Assembly (NCBI GenBank): GCA_934630485.1
Contig: CAKTWD010000005.1
Span: 1-33,214, forward strand
Direction: 5' to 3'
DNA: 33,214 bases
DNA from: an uncultured Eggerthellaceae bacterium
Lineage (GTDB): Bacteria > Actinomycetota > Coriobacteriia > Coriobacteriales > Eggerthellaceae
Part shown: one piece after another, positions 1 to 6,872 of the stretch
How the letters are laid out: each line of letters starts with the position of its first letter
How positions within the stretch are numbered: the stretch's first letter is position 1
Position numbers and translations under genes: made by a program
The notes under the pieces: model-generated
Told to the model about the DNA's origin: nothing
Databases searched by the model: none
What the model saw: only the letters and a program-made list of their open reading frames with translations

Positions 1-36
1 GCGTCCTTCGGTACGCCGCCCCGACTGTTTGACTGT

Positions 37-492
37 TTACTTGTTCGACTTGTCCAAGCCAGCCTGCAAAACTACAGCGATATCGCTATCGGCGTTAGTC
101 GAATCGATGATGTCTTGAACCGAAATGCCCGAATACAGCATAGCGTAGCCTTTCGCCATCACTTTCTGCGTGTAACGAACGGCGGCAACCGCATCGCCGT
201 TGTCACGCTTCTTAGACAGCGGATGGCGCGGCTGCTTATCTTCGGCGCTCAGAGCCTTCGAAATGTCGTAGAGCGAGATCCTCTCGGGCTTCTTCGCAAG
301 CTCGTAGCCGCCGTTCTTGCCCGGGTGAGCTTTCACGATCCCCGCATCACGCAAGCGCAGGCACAGCTGAATCAGATAATCGCGCGGGATGGACATCTGG
401 TCTGCGATTTCTTTAGATGAGCAGACGCGACCTTCGATAGCAAGGTACACGACGGCGCGAAAGCCGTAGTCAGACGACGCTTTGTTCTTCAC
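37..492 (-). CDS. Rrf2 family transcriptional regulator
   Basis: This is a 151-residue winged-helix DNA-binding protein of the Rrf2 family. The N-terminal pattern (YGFRAVVYLA, then SSKEIADQMSIP and a GIVKAHPGKNGGYELA wing) is diagnostic of Rrf2/IscR/NsrR proteins. The start is GTG at 490-492, preceded by AAGGAG about 7 bases upstream. IscR, NsrR and RsrR carry an iron-sulfur cluster on cysteines near residues 90-105. Here that region (KQPRHPLSKKRDNGD) has none, and the only cysteines (near residues 23 and 44) lie in the DNA-binding domain. It is therefore likely a cluster-free Rrf2 protein like CymR, sensing a ligand or a partner protein. It is divergent from the cyclo-ligase gene across a 461-base gap holding repeats that could be its operator. 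The target is unknown. Confidence 0.9.
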   Translation of the reverse strand: MKNKASSDYGFRAVVYLAIEGRVCSSKEIADQMSIPRDYLIQLCLRLRDAGIVKAHPGKNGGYELAKKPERISLYDISKALSAEDKQPRHPLSKKRDNGDAVAAVRYTQKVMAKGYAMLYSGISVQDIIDSTNADSDIAVVLQAGLDKSNK

Positions 493-546
493 AGGCGTCT
501 CCTTTTCGTTTCAACCGACACCTTGACCGAGTGGACATCGATCCAA

Positions 547-589
547 GGTAACCTCCCGAAGCTAACCCTCCTACAAAGTTAGCCTCCCC
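547..589. promoter_or_regulatory. Three imperfect repeats, candidate Rrf2 operator
   Basis: GGTAACCTCCC (547-557), GCTAACCCTCC (561-571) and GTTAGCCTCCC (578-588) lie in a row. The last two also give an inverted pair, GCTAAC at 561-566 and GTTAGC at 578-583, with 11 bases between. The cluster sits about 55-100 bases upstream of the Rrf2 start codon, where autoregulation would be expected. That it is an operator is inference. Confidence 0.3.
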
Positions 590-912
590 TTATGCGTTCA
601 TAATCGCATCAATAACGACGTTGGCAAGTCGCATTTTTTCGAATCACAGCTAAAACAAGCATCCAACACAAGGGAAACCCGAGCAGCAACGCCATCAACA
701 ATAATGTGTTCAAACTAAGGTGCGCAAGCAACCGAATTCCAACAAGATCAAACAAGCCTCCAGCAAACCCTTGCCACACTTCGACGCTCTTTCAGCCTCC
801 AACAAAAGCGACGACGCGAATGCGAAAATGCGCCGACGGAATTCAAACGAAAGCAAGCTGGAACCCAACAAAAAGCCACCGTCCTCGTTAACTTTCGCAA
901 CGAATCGTCAAT

Positions 913-944
913 CATGTTAGGCACACAGCAGAAAAACATGTTAG
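913..944 (+). promoter_or_regulatory. CATGTTAG direct repeat and possible leaderless promoter
   Basis: CATGTTAG occurs at 913-920 and again at 937-944, 24 bases apart. The second copy runs into TAGCCT (942-947), a plausible -10 hexamer that would place the start of transcription at about base 954, on the A of the cyclo-ligase ATG. No Shine-Dalgarno sequence precedes that ATG. A leaderless mRNA is therefore possible, but the -35 region is weak. Confidence 0.3.
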
Positions 945-953
945 CCTATCGAT

Positions 954-1790
954 ATGAATCGCTCAGAAGACATCCAAGCTGCCAAGCAGCACATCCGCGA
1001 GATCGCACTGCAAAAGCGCGATGCCATTTCGTTTGTCGATCGCCTCGAACGCAGCGCGATCGTCTGCGAACGCATCGGCGAGCTTTTGCGCGATAAGCTC
1101 CCGGACATCCTCACCGACGAGGTGATGTCTTCCCCGACGTCCATTCCGACGCCCGAGCTTCCGTTCATGCGCCCTTACAACCCGCCAGAAGAAGCCAAGC
1201 GATGGCAAAGCTCTGGCATCGGCACCGAGGCCGCATCCTCGAACACGGACGACCAGCCGCTTGCATGCAATGCCGGCCAGGAATGGATGTTCGAACCTCA
1301 GTCCACGCGCCCCGAAGACGAGAAGCCTGTTCTCGCGCTGTACTCCTCCATGAAAAGCGAGGTAGATCTAAGCGAGTTGGCACACGGGGCATTCGCGCAC
1401 GAATGGCGCGTCTGCTTCCCCGCCATGGTGCGCGACCCCGAGAGCCCCAGCGATAAGCGCATGGAGTTCTTCGAGGTTACATGGGCTCAGCTGAAAGCAC
1501 TTGTCGATTCGTTCCTCTCTCATCAACTTCGCGTCTACACGGTTGAAGAGCTTGAATCGGCGGGATTCCCGCATATCCTTCCCGACCAGATCACGGCCAT
1601 CGTCGTTCCGCTCGTCGCATTCGACGACCAGAACAGGCGCTTGGGTTACGGCGGCGGGAATTACGACCGCTACCTGCCAAAACTGAACAAGGACACCGTC
1701 ATCATCGGTGCGGCCTTCGACGAACAGCAGGTTGACGCCATTCCCGTTGATCAGCACGACTTGCCGCTGGAGAACATCGTCCACGCATAA
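954..1790 (+). CDS. 5-formyltetrahydrofolate cyclo-ligase family protein with large insert
   Basis: The family converts 5-formyl-THF to 5,10-methenyl-THF using ATP in one-carbon metabolism. The C-terminal half is typical: YTVEELESAGFPHILPDQ, then IVVPLVAFDDQ, and the hallmark loop LGYGGGNYDRYLP, close to the family's GYGGGYYDR. The N-terminal helix (KQHIREIALQKRDAIS) also fits. The protein has 278 residues where the family usually has about 190-200. The extra length is a Pro/Ser/Glu-rich, probably disordered insert at about residues 48-122, between the first helix and the strand VLALYSSM. ATG 954 fits the N-terminal homology but lacks a ribosome binding site. The gene is followed 112 bases later by the CoA ligase on the same strand. 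Family assignment is firm. Activity is likely but unproven, since the family also has non-canonical members. Confidence 0.85.
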   Translation: MNRSEDIQAAKQHIREIALQKRDAISFVDRLERSAIVCERIGELLRDKLPDILTDEVMSSPTSIPTPELPFMRPYNPPEEAKRWQSSGIGTEAASSNTDDQPLACNAGQEWMFEPQSTRPEDEKPVLALYSSMKSEVDLSELAHGAFAHEWRVCFPAMVRDPESPSDKRMEFFEVTWAQLKALVDSFLSHQLRVYTVEELESAGFPHILPDQITAIVVPLVAFDDQNRRLGYGGGNYDRYLPKLNKDTVIIGAAFDEQQVDAIPVDQHDLPLENIVHA

Positions 1791-1902
1791 CAGCGTGCAG
1801 TCGGCGTGTACCCAAACACGGGTGCAACACCCATCCAACCAGAGTCAAACACACGCGAACGCGAAACCAACAACAATCGAACAATGAGGGAACAGGATTG
1901 TC

Positions 1903-3138
1903 ATGCAACTCAACGAAATGCAGTTCGATCTGCTGAAGAAACAGCTTTCCAACCTTAAAGAGCGTTCGGCTTTCTATGCCAAGAAGTACGCCGATTTCGA
2001 TCCCACAACCGTCCAGACTCAGGAAGACTTCGAGAACATCCCCTTCACCGAGAAGTCCGATCTTCGCGAGGCTTACCCCCTGGGACTTGCCGCCGTCCCC
2101 GAAGAAGAGATCGTCCGCATTCATTCCAGCTCGGGCACCACAGGCACGCCCGTCATCATCCCCTACACCCAGAAGGATGTTGACGACTGGGCAACCCTGT
2201 TCGCGCGCTGCTACGAAATGGCGGGCGTCACCAACAAGGACCGTATCCAGATCACCCCAGGCTACGGTTTGTGGACCGCGGGCATCGGCTTCCAGGCGGG
2301 CGCCGAGCGCATTGGCGCGATGACCGTCCCCATGGGTCCGGGCAACACCGAGAAGCAACTGCAGTTCATGCGCGACATGCAAACCACCGTCCTAACTGCA
2401 ACCTCTTCGTACGCCTTGCTTTTGGCTGAGGAAATCCAAGCCCGCGGCATCCGCAGCCAGATCGCCCTGAAGAAGGGCATCATCGGTTCCGAGCGTTGGA
2501 GCCAGAAGATGCGCGAGCGCATCAAGGATGAACTGGGCATTCAGATTTACGACATCTACGGCCTGACCGAAGTATACGGCCCCGGCATCGGCATTAGCTG
2601 CGATTACGATCAGGGCATGCATTATTGGGACGATTACATTTACATCGAGATCCTCGATCCCGAAACGCTCAAGCCCGTCCCCGACGGCGAATGGGGCGAA
2701 ATCTGCATCACCACGCTGGTCAAGGAAGGCGCGCCGCTTATCCGCTTCCGTACGCACGACCTGTCTCGCATCATTCCAGGCGAATGTCCCTGCGGCTCCA
2801 AGTTCCCGCGCTTGGGCATCATTCAGGGCCGCACCGACGACATGATGAAGATCAAGGGCGTGAACGTGTTCCCGCGCCAGATCGAAGAAGTGCTTGCCCT
2901 GTTCCCCGAGCTTTCCAGCGAGTACCAAATCCGCATCTCGCATGTTGCTGGGCGCGACACCATGCGCATCTACGTCGAAACCGACGGTACGCACGACTTC
3001 TTGAAGACGGCTGAACGCATTGCAAACGAGGTCAAGAGCAAGGTCGGCTTCACCCCGCTGGTGAAGGTGGTTGAGATCGGCCTTTTGCCTCGCTCCGAGA
3101 AGAAAACCAAGCGCGTCATCGACGAAAGGTACGACTAA
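1903..3138 (+). CDS. paaK: Phenylacetate-CoA ligase family AMP-forming enzyme
   Basis: This 411-residue adenylate-forming enzyme would activate an aryl acid, or run in reverse, via arylacetyl-CoA + AMP + PPi. The P-loop SSSGTTGTPV is at residues 75-84. YGLTEVYGPG lies at about residue 219, followed by the GEICITTLVKEGAPLIRFRTHDLSRI segment and the hinge GRTDDMMKIKGVNVFPRQIE typical of PaaK. The C-terminal SEKKTKRVID carries the expected catalytic lysine region. The N-terminus is about 15-20 residues shorter than in many PaaK proteins. An in-frame TGA upstream excludes a longer start, and AGGA sits about 6 bases before ATG 1903. It converges on iorBA, whose product makes arylacetyl-CoA, so an aryl acid substrate such as phenylacetate or indoleacetate is likely. 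Exact specificity cannot be read from sequence. Confidence 0.88.
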   Translation: MQLNEMQFDLLKKQLSNLKERSAFYAKKYADFDPTTVQTQEDFENIPFTEKSDLREAYPLGLAAVPEEEIVRIHSSSGTTGTPVIIPYTQKDVDDWATLFARCYEMAGVTNKDRIQITPGYGLWTAGIGFQAGAERIGAMTVPMGPGNTEKQLQFMRDMQTTVLTATSSYALLLAEEIQARGIRSQIALKKGIIGSERWSQKMRERIKDELGIQIYDIYGLTEVYGPGIGISCDYDQGMHYWDDYIYIEILDPETLKPVPDGEWGEICITTLVKEGAPLIRFRTHDLSRIIPGECPCGSKFPRLGIIQGRTDDMMKIKGVNVFPRQIEEVLALFPELSSEYQIRISHVAGRDTMRIYVETDGTHDFLKTAERIANEVKSKVGFTPLVKVVEIGLLPRSEKKTKRVIDERYD

Positions 3139-3183
3139 AAAATCGGCTGCGGGCGCGAACCCCACAGCCACCCAGCCAAGCAC

Positions 3184-3214
3184 AAAAAATGAAGCCGTCC
3201 TATTGGGCGGCTTC
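3184..3214 (-). terminator. Rho-independent terminator overlapping the iorB stop codon
   Basis: A 10-bp stem (arms 3191-3200 and 3205-3214, one G-T pair, 4-base loop) is followed on the minus strand by six T. The upstream arm is coding sequence for the last iorB residues. The stem can also stop plus-strand transcripts from the CoA ligase gene, though its tail is poorer in that direction. Confidence 0.8.
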
Positions 3215-3790
3215 AATTGCTTTCAGGTTCAATTCCACGAATCGCGATTTCACGCAAACCTCGATCGCAGACTTCAAGTCGTCAAGATCCAACGGAATAT
3301 GCCCCACCGACAGCGCCTTCGCAAGCAACACGGTGTTAAGGGCCTTGCGATTGCCGATCTCCTCAAGGATGGCGGCATCATCGACCTCGACCAGCTTTTC
3401 TGGTTGATCAGCGAAACGCCCACGCAGCCATGCAAGCACCTGCTCGGCCTGATACGGATCGTCGCTCAATGCAGCCGTAACCGGCTGAACACCCGTCGTC
3501 GCCGTTACCAGCAAGCCATCGGAAGACAGATACGGCAAAACGCGCGCGCCTTCCGCGGGTTCGAACGCGATAACCAAATCGGCGGTTCCACGAGCAATAA
3601 GCGGCGCATGAACTTCTTCACCGTTGTTGCCCATGCGCACATGAGAAACAACGCTGCCGCCACGCTGGGCCATGCCGATAGTTTCGGCGGTGCGCACGTG
3701 CCAGCCTTTCTCCTGAGCTGCCTGAGCAAGCACCTTGGCCGCAAGAACGGTTCCCTGGCCGCCAACACCGGTAAGCATGATGTTAAGCAT
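3200..3790 (-). CDS. iorB: Indolepyruvate ferredoxin oxidoreductase, beta subunit
   Basis: This is the 196-residue gamma/beta-type subunit of a 2-oxoacid:ferredoxin oxidoreductase. It opens with the family hallmark MLNIMLTGVGGQGTVLAAKVLAQAA, then MAQRGGSVVSHVRMG, both typical of IorB. With IorA it decarboxylates aryl pyruvates (indolepyruvate, phenylpyruvate, hydroxyphenylpyruvate) to arylacetyl-CoA, CO2 and reduced ferredoxin in the cytoplasm. The start codon lies 8 bases inside the end of iorA, which implies translational coupling and one transcript. The stop codon is buried in the terminator stem. Length is normal for the family. Confidence 0.93.
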   Translation of the reverse strand: MLNIMLTGVGGQGTVLAAKVLAQAAQEKGWHVRTAETIGMAQRGGSVVSHVRMGNNGEEVHAPLIARGTADLVIAFEPAEGARVLPYLSSDGLLVTATTGVQPVTAALSDDPYQAEQVLAWLRGRFADQPEKLVEVDDAAILEEIGNRKALNTVLLAKALSVGHIPLDLDDLKSAIEVCVKSRFVELNLKAIEAAQ

Positions 3791-5753
3791 GGCTCTCCTC
3801 CTTCACCGCACCGATGGCGTCGAACGGGCAAACCTGCGTGCACAAACCGCATCCGTTACAGGCCCCGGCATCGACGAACGCCTGGCCGCGACCTTTGCTC
3901 TTCGGGTCTTCGGCTGAGGTATCGAATCCGATGCCCGGGCAACCGATCTCGGTGATGCACACCTTGCAACCCGTGCACTTCAACGGATCGATAACCACCG
4001 GAGCCGCAGGCTTCACCAACTGAATGCAGGGCGATTCGAACAGAATGGCCGACGGGCCCTCGAACTCGATGGCCTCGCGGGCAGCATCGACGGCAGCCTG
4101 TTTATCCAACGGGTTCGCACGAACGATGCACTTGAAGCCGTTCGCGCGAAGCACCGCCTCGATCGAAAGCTTCTCGTTCACAAGACCCATTAGGGTAACG
4201 CCCGTGCCCGGATGGGGCTGCGCGCCGGTCATGGCGGTGGTTGCGTTATCAAGCACGACCACCGTGATGTCGTGGCCGTTGTAGGCAGCGTTCGAAATGC
4301 CCGTGATGCCACTCGCGAAGAAGGTCGAATCACCAACGAACGCAATGGCCTTCTTGTCGGGGTCGGCAATCGCGAAACCCTGCGCCATGGTGATGCCCGC
4401 GCCCATGCACAGGCAGGTGTCGACAGCATCAAGCGGCTTGGCGTTCCCCAAGGTGTAGCAGCCGATATCGCCACAATAGACGGCCGGGGTCTTGCCCAGG
4501 GCCTTCTTCACGGCATAGAAGCTCCCACGATGCGGGCAGCCCGGGCACAGCACCGGGGGACGAACCGGGAGATCAACCGTATCGACAGGCGCAGAGTCAT
4601 CAGCAGCAAGCTCGCTCAAACCAAAGAAGTTCAGCAGGCGGGCTTCGATATCATCGACGTCGTTCTCGCCGCGCGCACGCGTATCGCCCGTCTGCTTGCC
4701 CAAGACGTCGTAGCCGGCTTTCGTGCGACCAGCGAAACGAAGCAGCTCGTCTTCGATAACGTAATCGAGCTCCTCAAGAACAAAAATACGCTCAAGACCC
4801 CGAACGAACGTGGCAACGCGCTCTGTCGGGAACGGGAAAGGCGTGCCAACCTGCATGAAACGATACGCCGGCAACTTAACACCAGCTGCGGCGGCCTTCG
4901 ATTCGATCACGCTTAGCGCCTCAAGCGCGTAAGCCGTAGAAACGCCACCCGCCACAACGCCGATCTTGGCGTCGTTTGCGACGATGGCGGCATCGGTGTC
5001 GCACTTCGCTAGACCGTTCGCGTAAACGGGGTTGAATGCCCCCAGCGCCCCGCTAGTAGCGCCAGCAGCGGCAGATATCGAGAAATCATGCGCGATGCGC
5101 GGAAGACGATCCTCGATCTCGCCATGCGCTTCGAACGCGCGGCGGGGGAAAATAACCCACTTGCTAGGGTCACGTTGAAAACCACCGTCGGGAAGAGGAC
5201 GCGCGAACGTTTCGTCGGCAACATCGAAGAACGCGGATGCATGGTCGATGCGCGTGGTGGGCCGCACAATGACAGGAGTGGAATAGCGCTCGGACAGATC
5301 GAACGCCTCGCGCATCATGGCGAACGCCTGCTCAGGCGTGGCAGGGTCCAAAACAGGAACCTTGGCGAACGCGGCATAGCGGCGCGTGTCCTGCTCGGTT
5401 TGCGACGAGATAGGACCAGGGTCGTCAGCAACCAGAAGAACCAAGCCGCCGCGAATACCCACGTAATTCAGGCACATCAGCGCATCGGAAGCGACGTTCA
5501 AGCCCATCTGCTTGCAGGTGAACAGGCAACGGACGCCTGCATATGCCGCGCCACCCAAAAGCTCAAGGGCGGCCTTCTCGTTCGTCGACCACTCGACGTA
5601 CACATCGTGCGCCGTTCCCGCTGCATACAGCTTCGCCACCGTCTCGACGATCTCGGACGAAGGGGTTCCCGGATAACCGGCGACCACGTTGACGCCGGCC
5701 TCAAGGGCAGCATGAGCCAAAGCCTCGTTGCCCATCAGCAATTGCTTCGCCAT
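3783..5753 (-). CDS. iorA: Indolepyruvate ferredoxin oxidoreductase, alpha subunit
   Basis: This 656-residue subunit binds thiamine diphosphate and iron-sulfur clusters. N-terminal KQLLMGNEALAHAALEAGVNVVAGYPGTPSSE is the pyrimidine-binding start seen in IorA. The centre has CPGCPHRGSFYAVKKAL and the ThDP segment GDIGCYTLG followed by FVGDSTFFASGI. The last 64 residues hold two ferredoxin-type clusters, CTGCKVC with GCPGI and CNGCGLCTQVCPFDAI. The start chosen is ATG 5751-5753, with GAGAGG about 6 bases upstream. A further in-frame start at 5810 would add 19 residues not seen in the family. It is transcribed with iorB after the terminator-like hairpin that follows the antitoxin-like gene. It supplies reduced ferredoxin from amino acid fermentation. 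Which aryl pyruvate is preferred is unknown. Confidence 0.95.
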   Translation of the reverse strand: MAKQLLMGNEALAHAALEAGVNVVAGYPGTPSSEIVETVAKLYAAGTAHDVYVEWSTNEKAALELLGGAAYAGVRCLFTCKQMGLNVASDALMCLNYVGIRGGLVLLVADDPGPISSQTEQDTRRYAAFAKVPVLDPATPEQAFAMMREAFDLSERYSTPVIVRPTTRIDHASAFFDVADETFARPLPDGGFQRDPSKWVIFPRRAFEAHGEIEDRLPRIAHDFSISAAAGATSGALGAFNPVYANGLAKCDTDAAIVANDAKIGVVAGGVSTAYALEALSVIESKAAAAGVKLPAYRFMQVGTPFPFPTERVATFVRGLERIFVLEELDYVIEDELLRFAGRTKAGYDVLGKQTGDTRARGENDVDDIEARLLNFFGLSELAADDSAPVDTVDLPVRPPVLCPGCPHRGSFYAVKKALGKTPAVYCGDIGCYTLGNAKPLDAVDTCLCMGAGITMAQGFAIADPDKKAIAFVGDSTFFASGITGISNAAYNGHDITVVVLDNATTAMTGAQPHPGTGVTLMGLVNEKLSIEAVLRANGFKCIVRANPLDKQAAVDAAREAIEFEGPSAILFESPCIQLVKPAAPVVIDPLKCTGCKVCITEIGCPGIGFDTSAEDPKSKGRGQAFVDAGACNGCGLCTQVCPFDAIGAVKEESHA

Positions 5754-5776
5754 ATGCACCTCTCTCGAAATACTGT

Positions 5777-5809
5777 AAGCAAATGCGCGGACGCCCAAAC
5801 GCCCGCGCA
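5777..5809 (-). terminator. Hairpin terminator after the purE/antitoxin-like pair
   Basis: Arms TGCGCGG and CCGCGCA (5784-5790 and 5803-5809) extend through a mismatch by a CG/CG pair around a short loop. On the minus strand they are followed by TTTGCTT. The stem ends purE transcription and separates it from iorA. The T-tract is short, so some read-through into iorA is possible. Confidence 0.55.
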
Positions 5810-5838
5810 CCGTTGTTCAAAACCGAAGCTACCTTCGA

Positions 5839-6012
5839 TTACCCGTTTTCCAAGACCTTCTTTTTGTACTTCTCGGTGATCTCCCGAGTAACCTGCTCTC
5901 GAGTTTTTTCACCAGATGCCATACTTTCCAGGTTCTTGTAGCAGTCACGCGATAATGGCATGTTTTCCACGGCCATGGTCGCCGCAACCTGCTCTATCGC
6001 GTGGCGCTGCAT
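5839..6012 (-). CDS. VbhA-like Fic antitoxin domain protein (orphan)
   Basis: This small protein of 57 residues has no toxin gene in view. It is predicted to be two or three helices. Residues 13-18 read TMAVEN, an exact match to [S/T]xxxE[G/N], the inhibitory helix motif by which VbhA-type antitoxins insert a glutamate into the active site of Fic AMP-transferases. The rest follows the antitoxin VbhA layout: a helix, a Leu/Pro-Ser turn (NMPLSRD), then a second helix pair with ASGEKTREQVTREITEKYKK resembling the family's GEIS..E.....Y. The start ATG overlaps the purE stop (TAATG), with GAGGAT inside purE as the ribosome binding site, so translation is coupled to purE. A longer frame through purE (to 6138) is rejected. 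Assignment rests on motif and layout and could be a chance resemblance. Confidence 0.6.
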   Translation of the reverse strand: MQRHAIEQVAATMAVENMPLSRDCYKNLESMASGEKTREQVTREITEKYKKKVLENG

Positions 6013-6479
6013 TAATCCTCGGCCATCTGGCGCTTGAAGTCGATGATCTTCTGCTGCATGGCAGCGTCGCCCGTTCCCAGCATCTGAACAGCCAGGATAG
6101 CGGCGTTCTTCGCGCCGTTGATAGCGACGGTGGCACACGGCACGCCCGAAGGCATCTGAACCATGGACAGAAGAGAGTCAAGGCCGCCCAAGTCGGAGGT
6201 CTTCATAGGAACGCAGATAACAGGGTTGGGGGTGTACGCCGCAACGACGCCGCCCAAATGGGCTGCCTTGCCTGCGGCAGCGATGATCACTTTGATGCCA
6301 CGCTCATGCGCAGTGGAAGCCCACTCATGAACCTCAAGCGGCTTGCGGTGCGCGCTGGCAACCTTCACCTCATACGCAACGCCGAACTCATCGAGCTGCT
6401 GCATGCATGCCTCCATGGTGGGCATATCGGACTTCGAACCCATGATGATGCCGACAACCGGCGTGTTTTCTTTAGCCAT
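6012..6479 (-). CDS. purE: N5-carboxyaminoimidazole ribonucleotide mutase
   Basis: This 155-residue enzyme of de novo purine synthesis rearranges N5-CAIR to CAIR (class I PurE). The N-terminal nucleotide-binding strand VVGIIMGSKSDMP (GSKSD at residues 14-18), SAHRKP at 42-47 and the GKAAHLGGVVAAYTPNPVICVP segment are all diagnostic. Length is standard. The start chosen is ATG 6477-6479, preceded by a GGAGAG sequence. Longer open reading extends through tRNA-Phe and is not coding. No purK is nearby; purD and purA lie 6 kb away in a separate operon. The stop overlaps the next start by one base. Confidence 0.95.
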   Translation of the reverse strand: MAKENTPVVGIIMGSKSDMPTMEACMQQLDEFGVAYEVKVASAHRKPLEVHEWASTAHERGIKVIIAAAGKAAHLGGVVAAYTPNPVICVPMKTSDLGGLDSLLSMVQMPSGVPCATVAINGAKNAAILAVQMLGTGDAAMQQKIIDFKRQMAED

Positions 6480-6605
6480 CTCTCGTCTTCTCTCCAATTG
6501 GGAAATTCCAGAACAAACTAGCTTTTTAGAATTATGGCACGAGGCATCAGCCGCATCGGGCAGAAGTGAAAAGTTCACGCAACAGCGTTTAAGAAGAATG
6601 CCTTG

Positions 6606-6635
6606 AAAAGCAAAACGGGAGCCCGAAGGCTCCCG
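6606..6635 (-). terminator. Terminator downstream of tRNA-Phe
   Basis: An 8-bp GC-rich stem, CGGGAGCC / GGCTCCCG with a TTCG loop (6616-6635), is followed on the minus strand by TTTTGCTTTT. It ends the tRNA-Phe transcript before purE. Confidence 0.85.
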
Positions 6636-6643
6636 ATTGTTTA

Positions 6644-6719
6644 TGGTGGTCAGAGGGGGACTTGAACCCTCGGCACGCGGATTTTCAGTCCGCTGCTCTA
6701 CCAACTGAGCTACCTGACC
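6644..6719 (-). tRNA. tRNA-Phe (GAA)
   Basis: This is a complete cloverleaf on the minus strand with acceptor GGTCAGG pairing TCTGACC, discriminator A and encoded CCA. The D arm is GCTC...GAGC, and the anticodon stem GCGGA/TCCGC presents loop CTGAAAA with anticodon GAA. The T arm (GAGGG, loop TTCAAGT, CCCCC) contains one A-C mismatch at the 50-64 pair. It has its own promoter and terminator. Confidence 0.97.
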
Positions 6720-6747
6720 ATATGCACCAATTGCGATGCGAGTTGAT

Positions 6748-6776
6748 AGTTTATCGGAAAGCGCGGCATCGGTCAA
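6748..6776 (-). promoter_or_regulatory. Sigma-70-type promoter of tRNA-Phe
   Basis: On the minus strand TTGACC (-35, 6771-6776) and TAAACT (-10, 6748-6753) are separated by exactly 17 bases. The expected start, near 6741, gives a leader of about 20 bases before the tRNA. Confidence 0.75.
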
Positions 6777-6872
6777 GCACTAATTGCAGTTTTATGAACG
6801 CAATTTCCCATTTCACCGATAATCGCCGCTTTGAATCGCATCGCCGCAGTTCACGCTAGATGTTTCCCTTAT

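Larger units (their letters stand above)
493..953. other. 461-base divergent intergenic region, no gene seen
   Basis: This is the gap between the Rrf2 gene and the cyclo-ligase gene. The short open frames inside it have no ribosome binding site and no protein-like composition. The part nearest the regulator holds a cluster of imperfect repeats (547-589). The part nearest the cyclo-ligase holds a direct repeat (913-944). Between them the sequence is A-rich and otherwise featureless by eye. Confidence 0.6.

Noticed and set aside
23..38. Tandem GACTGTTT twice beside the Rrf2 stop codon
   Set aside because: Two copies of 8 bases are too little to interpret.
6013..6138. A longer start for the antitoxin-like protein
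   Set aside because: The extra residues are out-of-frame purE, while the overlap start at 6012 has a ribosome binding site.
6480..6776. A longer purE reading frame starting upstream of tRNA-Phe
   Set aside because: It would translate the tRNA and its terminator. The family N-terminus and ribosome binding site fit ATG 6477-6479.
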